Below, piece by piece: positions 8,295 to 17,341 of a DNA stretch of 64,000 nucleotides; position 1 is the first letter of the stretch, and each line of letters opens with the position of its first letter. The notes below the pieces were generated by a model. The model was not told the origin of the DNA. It worked only from the letters and a program-made list of their open reading frames with translations, and did not search any database. Made by a program: the position numbers and the translations under genes. Source of the stretch: Candidatus Kaistia colombiensis (GTDB lineage Bacteria > Pseudomonadota > Alphaproteobacteria > Rhizobiales > Kaistiaceae); the NCBI GenBank assembly GCA_029203105.1, contig CP119318.1, positions 263,001 to 327,000 of the forward strand, given 5' to 3'.

Positions 8295-9229
8295 TCCAAC
8301 TCGCAGACATCCAGGCCGCGGCCACGCGGATCGCGCCGCATATCCGCCGCACACCGAACATCCGCGCCGACGCGCTGGCCGAGCCCGTCAGCGAGGCGAA
8401 CCTGTCGCTGAAGCTCGAATGCCTGCAGCCGACCGGCTCGTTCAAGGCGCGCGGCGCCACCAACAAGCTGCTGACCACGCCGAAGGAAGACCTGGCCGGT
8501 GGCGTCGTCACCGCCTCGGGCGGCAATCACGGCCTGGCAACGGCGCGCGCGGCCAAGCTCGCCGGCGTGCCGGCGACGATCTTCGTGCCGAAGAGCATCA
8601 CGCCGGCGAAGGTCGACAAGCTGAAGCGCTGGGGCGCGACCGTCGAGATCATCGGCGACATCTGGAACGAGACGAACCTGCACGCCCTCGCCTTCGCCGA
8701 GGCGAACGGCGCCGCCTATTTCCACCCCTTCGCCGATCGCAACGTGATCGCCGGCCAGGGCACGACGGCGCTCGAGCTGCTGGAAGAAATCCCCGACGTC
8801 GACACCGTGCTGGTGGCGATCGGCGGCGGTGGCCTGATTTCCGGCATGGGCGTCGCCATCAAGGCGCTGAAGCCGTCGGTCCGCATCATCGGCATCGAGC
8901 CGGAAGGCTCGCCGACGCTGAAGGCGTCGCTCGACGCCGGCCGCGTCGTTCGCCTGCCGGCGGTGACGAGCCGCGTTGCCACCATGTCCTGCGCCGAGAC
9001 CGACCCGGGCGTGTTCGAGCTGGTGCGCGACCATGTCGACGACATCGTGCTCGTCTCCGACGAGGCGATGCTCGACGCCAGCCGCTGGCTCTGGTTCGAG
9101 TTGGGGATCGCGGCCGATCTGAGCGGGGCCGCCGCCATTGCGGCGCTGCGCACCGGAGTGCTGAACTTCCCCGCCGGCCACAATGTCGGCGCGCTGGTCT
9201 GCGGCGCCGGTCCCGACGCGCTGGTCTGA
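8291..9229 (+). CDS. PLP-dependent threonine/serine dehydratase family protein
   Basis: A 312-residue fold-type II PLP enzyme. K52 in PTGSFKARGA is the Schiff-base lysine, SGGNHGLA binds the substrate carboxylate, and GGGGLISG binds the cofactor phosphate. It has no C-terminal ACT domain, so it resembles catabolic dehydratases and EutB (hydroxyectoine utilisation) more than biosynthetic IlvA. ATG 8291 overlaps the deacylase stop, so the two are translated together and probably act in sequence. The exact substrate is not determined. Confidence 0.85.
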   Translation: MIQLADIQAAATRIAPHIRRTPNIRADALAEPVSEANLSLKLECLQPTGSFKARGATNKLLTTPKEDLAGGVVTASGGNHGLATARAAKLAGVPATIFVPKSITPAKVDKLKRWGATVEIIGDIWNETNLHALAFAEANGAAYFHPFADRNVIAGQGTTALELLEEIPDVDTVLVAIGGGGLISGMGVAIKALKPSVRIIGIEPEGSPTLKASLDAGRVVRLPAVTSRVATMSCAETDPGVFELVRDHVDDIVLVSDEAMLDASRWLWFELGIAADLSGAAAIAALRTGVLNFPAGHNVGALVCGAGPDALV

Positions 9230-9401
9230 TCAAGGCCCACCAGGATCAGCCATCGCGCGCCCGGCGCGATGGCTGCGGCTCGTCGATTTATTTCGTGTCA
9301 AAGAACGCTATCGATCCGGTACCATACCTTCAAGGAACGGGACCAACGGGCTCAGACGTGGCAACAACGTCGAGGGTGGTCCCCGGGAGGGAGGGGCCGT
9401 C

Positions 9402-10325
9402 ATGAGTTTCGAGCGCCGATTTACGCCGGATTTCGAGGTGATCGTCTGTGCGCCGTCGGAATCATTTCGATGGAACGTCCACGATTATCCGCATCATCTG
9501 GCCAAGTGGCATCATCATCCAGAATATGAACTGCACCTGATCCAGGCGAGCTCGGGCAAGATGATGATCGGCGACCATGTCGGCGATTTCCAGGCCGGTT
9601 GCCTCGTCCTGACCGGCCCCGACCTGCCGCACAACTGGGTCAGCGCCAGCCAGCCCGGCGAACACATCCCCGACCGCGACATGCTGATCCAGTTCAGCCC
9701 CGCCTTCGCCGAGAAGGTTTCGGACCTCTGCCCGGAGTTCGACGACGTCGCGACGCTGTTTGCGGACGCGGCGCGCGGCGTCGAGTTCAGCGGCGAGACC
9801 GCGAAAGAAGGCCGCCGGCTGTTGCGCGAGATCGGCGGCGTCCACGGACCGCGGCGGCTTGTGCTGTTCCTCGAACGGATGACCCTTCTGGCCCAGACGC
9901 CGCGCGAGCGAAAAGTCCTGTCGCGGGCAGCCCCCAGCTTCGTCGCCCAGACTCGCTCGTCGGAAAAGCTCGAGATCGCGATCAGCCACATCCTGGAGAA
10001 CTTTGCCGGCGAGATCCGCCTGTCCAAGGTCGCCGGGCTCTGCGGCATGGAAGCGAGCGCCTTCTCGCGCTTCTTCAAGAAGCAGACCGGCCACACCTTC
10101 GCCCGCTACGTCAATTGCTCGCGTGTCCACGCTGCCTGCAACCTGCTGAGCCAGACGGAGAAGCCGATCACCGACATCTGCTTCGAGGTCGGCTTCAACA
10201 ATGTCGCCAATTTCAATCGCCAGTTCGTCAAGATTTGCGGCCAGTCGCCCTCGGCCTATCGCCGCGACTCCCGCCGCATCGGCACGATCACGCGCTTCGA
10301 TCAGGTCATCGTCGCAACAGCCTGA
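9402..10325 (+). CDS. AraC family transcriptional regulator with cupin domain
   Basis: A 307-residue regulator. The N-terminal cupin-like sensor contains WHHHPEYELHLI, and residues about 200-295 hold the two helix-turn-helix motifs (IRLSKVAGLCGMEASAFSRF and ITDICFEVGFNNVANFNRQF, then QSPSAYRR). ATG 9402 follows GGGAGGGAGGG. It sits between the dehydratase and the second CUT1 importer, all rightward, and probably activates that importer in response to its sugar, as related AraC regulators do. Confidence 0.88.
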   Translation: MSFERRFTPDFEVIVCAPSESFRWNVHDYPHHLAKWHHHPEYELHLIQASSGKMMIGDHVGDFQAGCLVLTGPDLPHNWVSASQPGEHIPDRDMLIQFSPAFAEKVSDLCPEFDDVATLFADAARGVEFSGETAKEGRRLLREIGGVHGPRRLVLFLERMTLLAQTPRERKVLSRAAPSFVAQTRSSEKLEIAISHILENFAGEIRLSKVAGLCGMEASAFSRFFKKQTGHTFARYVNCSRVHAACNLLSQTEKPITDICFEVGFNNVANFNRQFVKICGQSPSAYRRDSRRIGTITRFDQVIVATA

Positions 10326-10648
10326 ATGCGCCCCGGGGCGGAGCCCCTTCCCGCGTGCCGACAAAATTGTACAGAAGCGGCGGCAAACGCGCGTGGTGAG
10401 ACGGATTACCCTCTTCTAGAGTTCGCCCTGAAGCACGCGGTTGATCGGCACAAGGGACGATGGGTCCGGTCCGAGGCTCGGAGGAGAGCCCCGCTCGCTT
10501 TGGAAGACTGAACATGCGGCGCGCGCCACGGACGACATGGCGCGCTGGAGGTCCGGCTCGTGCGACTGGGCACGAGGACTCTTGCCTGCTTCGGAGGAAG
10601 CGGCCGGAGCGCCGGGTTTGCTGTCGACAATCCGAGGGAGGACGAGGA
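10326..10648. other. Gap with no recognised gene, upstream of second CUT1 importer
   Basis: 323 bp. I see no convincing gene, hairpin or repeat here. It should hold the importer promoter and any AraC site. A GAGGGAGGACGAGGA ribosome site closes it. Confidence 0.4.
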
Positions 10649-12082
10649 ATGTCTGGTTTGAAGCGTATGATGCTCGGCGCGATCGCGGCGGGCCTGATGG
10701 CCGGCGTTGCACCGGCAAAGGCGGACTTCTGGTCCGATGCCGGCAAGGAACTCGCCGGAGCGACGATCCGCGGCGTCTCCGAGAGCACGCCGCCGTCCAA
10801 TTACGTCAAGAACGTGCTGGGCCCGGCCTTCACCCAGGCGACCGGCATCAATGTCGAGTTCGAGGCGACATCCTGGGACCAGATGTACGACAAGGCGATC
10901 AAGGACATGGAGGCCAATACCGGCATCTATGACTTCGTCTATATCGAGCAGGACGCCGTCTACGGCTATCTCGCCCGCGACTTCCTGGTCGACATCACCA
11001 AGTTCCTCGCCGATAATCCGAAGCTGAAGGCGCCCGATTACGATCCGGCCAACTTCACCACCTTCGCCAACTACTTCAAGGGCAAGGATGGCGACCTGTT
11101 CGGCGTGCCGATGGAAGCCTTCATCAAGGTCTATCTGTACCGCAAGGACCTGTTCGCGGATCCGGAAGTCACCGCCGCCTTCAAGGTGAAGTACAATCGC
11201 GACCTCGCGCCGGCGAAGAATCACGCCGAATATGTCGAGATCGCCGATTTCTTCACCCAGTGGGGCAAGGACAAGGGCATCGAACTCTGGGGCTCGACGG
11301 TCCAGGCCAATACCGGACATCCGTCGTCCTGGTATGAATATGTCGAGAGCGTCGCGCCGACCTTCGGCGTCTACAACTGGGGCATCGACGCCTCGAACAA
11401 CTTCGCCGCAAGCGTCGAGCATGGCGGCAAGATGAACAGCCCCGAAGCCAAGGCGGCGCTGGAATTCTGGGTTGGGCTGCTGAAGAACGCCCCGCCTGAG
11501 TCGACCGCATCGACGTGGGACGAGGTCGCCGCCACCTTCGGCGCCGGCCGCGCCGCGCAGGGTCTCGTCTATGGCGAGAACGCTGCCTGGATCGCCACCG
11601 ACGAATCCAAGTCGAAGGTCGTCGGTAAGGTCGGCGTCGCCCTGCCGCCGGTCGAGCCCGGCGTGATCGAAGCCGCCGAGGCCGGCACCGGCTATATCGG
11701 CTACTATGATGGCGGCGCCTTCGGTATCCCGCACTCGTCGAAGAACAAGGCTGCGGCGGCGCTGTTCCTGCAGTACATCGCCCAGCCCTCTGTCCAGGCC
11801 GACTGGGCCGTGGCCGGCTCCCGCATCACGCTGCAGTCGACCTATGACGACCCGAAGGTCGTGGCGCAGGACGCCAAGACGGACGGCTACTACACGCTGA
11901 TGCGCGACCAGGGCAAGCTGTTCGCCGGCGCACCGCCCTATCCGTTCCACAACCAGGTTCGCGAAGCGGTCGCACCGATCTTCTACCAGGCGATCACCGG
12001 TGAACTGACGCCTTCCGACGCCCTCGACCAGATGGCGACGACGGCGGAAGCCGAACTGACCAAGCTCGGCTACCGCAAGTAA
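10649..12082 (+). CDS. CUT1 sugar ABC importer, periplasmic binding protein
   Basis: A family 1 solute-binding protein of 477 residues, on the long side for the family. The signal peptide is MSGLKRMMLGAIAAGLMAG with a likely cut after KADF or APAKA. The mature part has SNYVKNVLGPAFTQATGINVEFEA and FVYIEQDAVYGYLARDFLVD. ATG 10649 follows a good ribosome site. It heads a unit of two permeases and a 68-residue membrane protein, preceded by an AraC regulator. The ligand is unknown; polyol-type importers often have this layout. Confidence 0.87.
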   Translation: MSGLKRMMLGAIAAGLMAGVAPAKADFWSDAGKELAGATIRGVSESTPPSNYVKNVLGPAFTQATGINVEFEATSWDQMYDKAIKDMEANTGIYDFVYIEQDAVYGYLARDFLVDITKFLADNPKLKAPDYDPANFTTFANYFKGKDGDLFGVPMEAFIKVYLYRKDLFADPEVTAAFKVKYNRDLAPAKNHAEYVEIADFFTQWGKDKGIELWGSTVQANTGHPSSWYEYVESVAPTFGVYNWGIDASNNFAASVEHGGKMNSPEAKAALEFWVGLLKNAPPESTASTWDEVAATFGAGRAAQGLVYGENAAWIATDESKSKVVGKVGVALPPVEPGVIEAAEAGTGYIGYYDGGAFGIPHSSKNKAAAALFLQYIAQPSVQADWAVAGSRITLQSTYDDPKVVAQDAKTDGYYTLMRDQGKLFAGAPPYPFHNQVREAVAPIFYQAITGELTPSDALDQMATTAEAELTKLGYRK

Positions 12083-12094
12083 GCCTCGCGGCGA

Positions 12095-12124
12095 CGGGCG
12101 AGGTTCCATCCGGGACCTCGCCCG
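12095..12124 (+). terminator. Intercistronic hairpin after binding-protein gene
   Basis: CGGGCGAGGT (12095-12104) pairs perfectly with ACCTCGCCCG (12115-12124). A second GC-rich inverted repeat (GGGGCGGC with GCCGCCCC, about 12138-12174) follows. There is no clear T-run. It probably lowers permease expression relative to the binding protein. Confidence 0.55.
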
Positions 12125-12259
12125 TTCGTTCGGCCAAGGGGCGGCCATCGCGGCGCCGTCGACCGAGCCGCCCCAAGCGACCCCATCGCGCCAGCCCGCA
12201 GTGGCGTTTCCCGGCACACCGCCGGAAACGCTGCCCGTGGCATCTGGAGAACCCGCTTC

Positions 12260-13137
12260 ATGCGCTCTCAAACCGTCGGCTGGCTGTTCCTTGCCCCGAC
12301 CATCCTGATCCTGTTCGTCTTCGGTGTCTGGCCGTTCGTCTATGTGACGGTGATCAGCTTCTTCGACTGGAACAGCTTCGCCGCCGATCCGACGATGCGC
12401 TTCGCCGGCGTCCAGAACTATCGCGCCCTCGTCTTCGACAAGGGCTTCCTGATGGCGCTGTGGAACACACTGAAATTCGGCGTCTTCGCCGTCACCAGCC
12501 AGGTCATCCTGGGCTATCTGCTGGCGCAGCTGTTCATGAAGAACTTCCCGCTCAAGGGCCTGTTCCGCACGGTTCACACGCTGCCGCTGATGATCGCCCC
12601 CGTCGCCGTCGGCGCAACTTGGCGCCTGATGACGGTGCCCGGCCTCGGCCCGATTCCCTATTGCCTCGACAAGTGGTTCGGCTATGAATTCCTGATCAGC
12701 CGCTATGTCGGCCAGGCCTTCATGACCACCGTCGTGATGGACATCTGGCACTGGACGCCGCTGGTCACGCTGACCCTGCTGGCCGCCCTGTCGTCCATGC
12801 CGAAGGAGCCCTTCGAGCAGGCGCAGATCGATGGCGCCAACCGCGTCCAGACCTTCTGGTACGTGACGCTGCCGATGCTGAAGCCGGCGATCCTGTCGGC
12901 CGTGTTCATCCGCCTGATGGACGCCATGCGCACCGTCGACGAGGTCTGGATGCTGACCGGCGGCGGCCCCGGCTCTGCCACGCGCTATATCGGTCTCTAC
13001 ATCTGGCGCGTCGTCTTCCCGAAGACGGATTACGGCTATGGCTCCGCCATGTCGCTGATCACGCTCTACCTCACCATCGTGATGTGCTGGCTGCTCTATG
13101 CCGGTCTCGTCGCCCGCCGCGATCTGAAGAGGCCAGA

Positions 13138-13141
<4 letters not shown>
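12260..13141 (+). CDS. CUT1 sugar ABC importer, permease 1
   Basis: An inner-membrane permease of 293 residues. The first membrane segment begins almost at once (VGWLFLAPTILILFVFGVWPF). The EAA loop is EPFEQAQIDGANRVQTFWY, followed by TLPMLKPAI. It overlaps the next permease by 4 bp (ATGA). No ATPase gene is in the unit. Confidence 0.87.
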
Positions 13142-13974
<833 letters not shown>

Positions 13975-13977
13975 CGC

Positions 13978-14184
13978 ATGAGCCTCGATACGCCCCGCAA
14001 GGCCCCTGTCCGGCAGGGCTTCCTGCCGATCGAGACCAACCTGTTCGACCGTATCTTCATCGCGGTCGTGCTGTTCGTCGCCATCCACCTGTTCTGGATG
14101 CGCTTCGTCGAGCAGTCGCTGTCGATTTACGTCGCGACGGCGATCTCGGTGGTCGTCGGCATCTTCGTCATCCGACGCGGCTAG
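13978..14184 (+). CDS. Small membrane protein of the importer operon (68 residues)
   Basis: A 68-residue protein with a polar N-terminus (about 24 residues) and two hydrophobic segments, IFIAVVLFVAIHLFW and YVATAISVVVGIFVI, ending RRG. It lies 3 bp after the second permease and before the operon terminator, so it is co-transcribed with the importer. I do not recognise the family with certainty. Small two-helix proteins, for example DUF2160-type, accompany some polyol importers, and this may be an accessory subunit. It could also modulate the permease. Confidence 0.7.
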   Translation: MSLDTPRKAPVRQGFLPIETNLFDRIFIAVVLFVAIHLFWMRFVEQSLSIYVATAISVVVGIFVIRRG

Positions 14185-14200
14185 CAGACGTCGCTGTTGA

Positions 14201-14245
14201 AACAAAGAGGGCCGCTCTCCTTGCCGGAGAGCGGCCCTCTTTGTT
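14201..14245. terminator. Bidirectional terminator between convergent units
   Basis: A perfect 20-bp stem (14201-14220 with 14226-14245) and a TTGCC loop. The stem ends in TTTGTTTG rightward and CTTTGTTTCAAC leftward, so it can end both the importer operon and the dctM transcript. Confidence 0.85.
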
Positions 14246-14265
14246 TGTCGAAGCAAGTGGATCGG

Positions 14266-15549
14266 CTACTTCATGCCCATGACGTGCGGCAGCCAGAGCA
14301 CTGTCTGCGGCACGAAGGTGATCACCAGCAGCACGCAGAGCACGATGCCGACGATCGGCAGGCTGGCCCAGACGACATCGCGCATCGGCACCTTGGCGAT
14401 CGACTGGGTGATCAGCAGGTTGAGGCCGAGCGGCGGATGGATCAGGCCGACCATCAGGTTGAGCACGATGACCAGGCCGAAATGGGTGGGATCGATGCCG
14501 AAGCTGGTAGCAGCCGGCAGGAAGATCGGCACCAGGATGATCGTCGCCGGCGTCGAGTCGAGGAACATGCCCGCGACCAGGAAGACGACGTTGACGATCA
14601 GCAGGAATTCCCACGGCGACAGGTCGGCGCCATGCAGCAGCGCCTGGATGTCGCGCGGGATGCCGTGCACGACGACCAGATAGGCGATGAAGGACGAGAC
14701 GGCGACGACCAGCATGATGTTGGCGGTCTGCAGCCCTGCCTCCGTCAGCATGGACGGGAACTGGCGCCACTGGAACTCGCGATGGATGACCCAGCCGACG
14801 AAGATCGCATAGAGCACCAGCACCGCGCCGAGTTCGGTGACGGTAAACAGGCCGCCCTTGGCCCCGACGATCAAAAGCAGCGGCATGGAAAGCGCCCAGG
14901 CGCTGCCCTTGAACTGCTTGCCGATCACGCCCCACGGCTTGCGGCCGCGCGCCGGCAGGTTGTGCTTCTTGGCGTAGAAGATGACATAGGCGATCAGCGC
15001 CGAGCCGATCAGCAGGCCGGGAATATAGGCGCCGACGAACAGCTTGGTGATCGAGACCTGGGCGATGACGCCATAGATGACGAGCGGAATGCTCGGCGGG
15101 ATGATCGGACCGATGACGGCGGCGCCGGCGGTCAGCGCCGCCGCGAAGCCGCCGGAATAGCCCTCCTTGCGCATCTCCGGGATGATCAGCGCGCCGGAGG
15201 CGGACGCATCCGCCACGGCCGAGCCGGAAATGCCGGCGAGGAAGATGTTGGTGCCGACATTGACGACGCCGGACGAGCCGCGGATACGGCCGAGCGCCGA
15301 GGAGAACAGGTCGACGACGCGGGTGGTGATGCCGCCCGAGTTCATCACCGAGGCGGCGAGAATGAAGAACGGCACCGCCAGCAGCGGGAAGGAGTCGATG
15401 CCGTTGACCATCTTCTGCGCCAGGATGAAACCCGGCATGCCCCAGATCGCGACGATGATCAGGGCCGAGACGCCGAGCGCGATGGCGATCGGCACGGCCA
15501 AAAGGGCGAGCGCCAGGAAGGTGACGGAGAGGACGCCGAGCATGATCAT
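14266..15549 (-). CDS. dctM: TRAP transporter large permease
   Basis: A 427-residue inner-membrane protein of the DctM family with about twelve hydrophobic segments. Family motifs include GIDSFPLLAVPFFILAASVM near the start and ADASASGALIIPEM with GPIIPPSIPLVIYG in the middle. It carries out Na+ or H+ driven uptake of a solute delivered by the DctP protein. It overlaps dctQ by 4 bp. It belongs to the dctPQM unit next to an aminotransferase and a GntR regulator, which suggests an organic acid or amino-acid-like substrate. Confidence 0.9.
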   Translation of the reverse strand: MIMLGVLSVTFLALALLAVPIAIALGVSALIIVAIWGMPGFILAQKMVNGIDSFPLLAVPFFILAASVMNSGGITTRVVDLFSSALGRIRGSSGVVNVGTNIFLAGISGSAVADASASGALIIPEMRKEGYSGGFAAALTAGAAVIGPIIPPSIPLVIYGVIAQVSITKLFVGAYIPGLLIGSALIAYVIFYAKKHNLPARGRKPWGVIGKQFKGSAWALSMPLLLIVGAKGGLFTVTELGAVLVLYAIFVGWVIHREFQWRQFPSMLTEAGLQTANIMLVVAVSSFIAYLVVVHGIPRDIQALLHGADLSPWEFLLIVNVVFLVAGMFLDSTPATIILVPIFLPAATSFGIDPTHFGLVIVLNLMVGLIHPPLGLNLLITQSIAKVPMRDVVWASLPIVGIVLCVLLVITFVPQTVLWLPHVMGMK

Positions 15550-16091
15550 GATGCGGTGCTTTCGGTCGGGGCGGCATGACCTTGGGACTGGGCGGCCTTG
15601 AACGCGGCCTCGCGCTCTGCCGAGGCGCGCGGCGTCAGGATGCGCTCGACGATGAAGAACAGACCGAGACCGGCAAAGGCAACGATCGAGCCGTAGAACC
15701 AGGCAAACGGCAGGCCCGTGGCCGGCGCGATCTTCTGGCCGACGACGATCATCAGATGACGCGCATAGACGATCAGCATGACGAGGAAGACGGCGGTGGC
15801 GAGGTCGATGACGATGCCGAGCCGCTTGAACAGATCGGCATTCAGCCGATCATGCAGGAAGTCGATGACGATCAGCTCGCGGCGGCTGATCAGCAGGGCG
15901 GCGCCGAGGAAGGTGAGCCAGATGAACAGAAGGCGGGAGATTTCCGCCATCCCCGGCGTCGCCGCGCCGATGAAGTAGCGCGAGAAGACCTGGACGCAGA
16001 CGAGAAGAACGATCGCGAGCAGCATGGCCCCGACCAGGAAGCTGAGCAGCCGGCGCAGAAGATCGCCGACCCGGACGAGGACATTGGTCAT
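15546..16091 (-). CDS. dctQ: TRAP transporter small permease
   Basis: A 181-residue DctQ protein with four hydrophobic segments, starting LLRRLLSFLVGAMLLAIVLLV. The motif RYFIGAATPGMAEISRLLFIWLTFLGAA, read in two parts, is characteristic of the family. It bridges the binding protein and the large permease. A GC hairpin separates it from dctP, while it is coupled to dctM by an ATGA overlap. Confidence 0.87.
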   Translation of the reverse strand: MTNVLVRVGDLLRRLLSFLVGAMLLAIVLLVCVQVFSRYFIGAATPGMAEISRLLFIWLTFLGAALLISRRELIVIDFLHDRLNADLFKRLGIVIDLATAVFLVMLIVYARHLMIVVGQKIAPATGLPFAWFYGSIVAFAGLGLFFIVERILTPRASAEREAAFKAAQSQGHAAPTESTAS

Positions 16092-16110
16092 CGGTACCCC
16101 CAGGGGAGAG

Positions 16111-16134
16111 GCCCGCCGCTGTCGAGCGGCGGGC
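16111..16134 (-). terminator. Intercistronic hairpin between dctP and dctQ
   Basis: GCCCGCCGCT and AGCGGCGGGC form a perfect 10-bp stem with a GTCG loop, with no T-run on either side. The position after the binding-protein gene matches the hairpins in the CUT1 units and suggests differential expression. Confidence 0.6.
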
Positions 16135-16141
16135 TTGATGC

Positions 16142-17098
16142 TTACTGCGAGGCGCGGATCTTGGCGATGATCGGCTGCAGCGCCGGGTCATAGCTCGCGG
16201 TGGCGGCCTTGGCGATGAACGGTGCCAGGTCGGGCTTGTGGACGACGACGCCCTCGGCCACGAGCGAAGCGAGCACCTCGGCCTGCGACTTGTCGGTATA
16301 GTCGCGATACCAGTCGGCGCTGGCTTCCGCTGCCTTCTGGAAGGCGGTGCGGGTGCGCTCGTCCTGCGCCTGGTACCATTCCTCGCCGCACATGAAGCCC
16401 ATCGTCTCGGCCATGTGGTTGGTCATGACGAGATGCTTGGCGACTTCGTAGAAGCGCTTGTCCTTGATCGCGACCAGCGGCTGCTCGACACCGTCGACGA
16501 CGCCCTGCTGGATGGCGGTGTAGACCTCCTCGAACGGAACCGTGGCCGGATTGGCGCCGAGGGCGCGGATCGATTCGATATAGGCCGGGATGCCGGGCGC
16601 GCGGATCTTGCGACCCTGCAGGTCGTCGAGGCTGTCGGCCGGCTTCGTCACCAGGAACTGGCGGAAGCCGTGGAAGGCCGGACCGATGACGCGGAAGCCG
16701 GCATCCTTGGCGATCGACTCGATGATCTCCCGGCCGATCGGGCCGCGCCAGATGCGGAAGAAGTCGTCCTCATCGCGATAGAGATAGGCGACGCCCTCGG
16801 CGTTGGCGGCGGGATGGAACGAGCCAAGGTCGCCGACGCTTTCATACATGCACTCGAGCACGCCGCCCTTCACCTGCTCGACCATCTCGTCGACCGTGCC
16901 GAGATGCGAACCCGGGAACAGCTCGATCGCGACGTCGCTACCGAGATCGGCCTCGATCTTCTCCTTGAAGACCTGCATGGCCTTGGTGTCCGGGCTGTCG
17001 TCGGAACCCGCGCCGCCGATGCGGATCGTGACGCCGGCATGGGCCGAAGCGGTGGTGATTGCCGCCACACAGACGGCAGCAAGAAGCGTCTTCAACAT
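16142..17098 (-). CDS. dctP: TRAP transporter periplasmic substrate-binding protein
   Basis: A 318-residue DctP family protein with signal peptide MLKTLLAAVCVAAITTASAHA. The mature part carries RIGGAGSDDSPDTKAMQVFK, LQGRKIRAPGIPAYIESIRA (where the arginine binds the ligand carboxylate in DctP proteins) and FEEVYTAIQQGVVDGVEQPL, all family signatures. The arginine motif supports a carboxylate-bearing ligand. A GntR-type site (17210-17222) lies about 110 bp upstream. With the neighbouring class III aminotransferase, an amino or keto acid substrate is plausible. Confidence 0.9.
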   Translation of the reverse strand: MLKTLLAAVCVAAITTASAHAGVTIRIGGAGSDDSPDTKAMQVFKEKIEADLGSDVAIELFPGSHLGTVDEMVEQVKGGVLECMYESVGDLGSFHPAANAEGVAYLYRDEDDFFRIWRGPIGREIIESIAKDAGFRVIGPAFHGFRQFLVTKPADSLDDLQGRKIRAPGIPAYIESIRALGANPATVPFEEVYTAIQQGVVDGVEQPLVAIKDKRFYEVAKHLVMTNHMAETMGFMCGEEWYQAQDERTRTAFQKAAEASADWYRDYTDKSQAEVLASLVAEGVVVHKPDLAPFIAKAATASYDPALQPIIAKIRASQ

Positions 17099-17204
17099 CC
17101 TGTATTCCCCTCAGTGGTTCTTCTTGTTTCGGCACGCCGCATGCGCGCACGCGTCAGCCTGCTCGTTCAATCCAGCGTCGTTTCCTGTCGTAAGGTCAAG
17201 AAAC

Positions 17205-17226
17205 GATACTCGATTATTGATAGTCT
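17205..17226. promoter_or_regulatory. GntR candidate operator upstream of dctP
   Basis: The core TCGATTATTGATA at 17210-17222 is identical to that at 18785-18797 and nearly the same as 18913-18925 (TCGTTTATTGTTA). It lies in the dctP promoter region and is AT-rich against its surroundings. Confidence 0.6.
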
Positions 17227-17341
17227 GCAAGTCTGTCTCCGTGGCAGGTAGTTGCCCAATAGCCAGGCAATCCCTCCCCCACGCGAGACATCCCTACCGT
17301 GTCCATGCGGCGGAAATCCGCCGTACAGACGCCGGAAACCG

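Noticed and set aside
10406..12751. A 781-codon open frame on the minus strand
   Set aside because: It runs antisense to the binding-protein and permease genes, has a His/Asp/Arg/Gly-rich composition with no domain, and is what GC-rich codon use produces on the opposite strand.
14168..15577. A 469-codon minus-strand frame overlapping dctM
   Set aside because: The 427-residue frame at 14266-15549 has all the DctM motifs; the longer one is Arg/His/Asp-rich noise.
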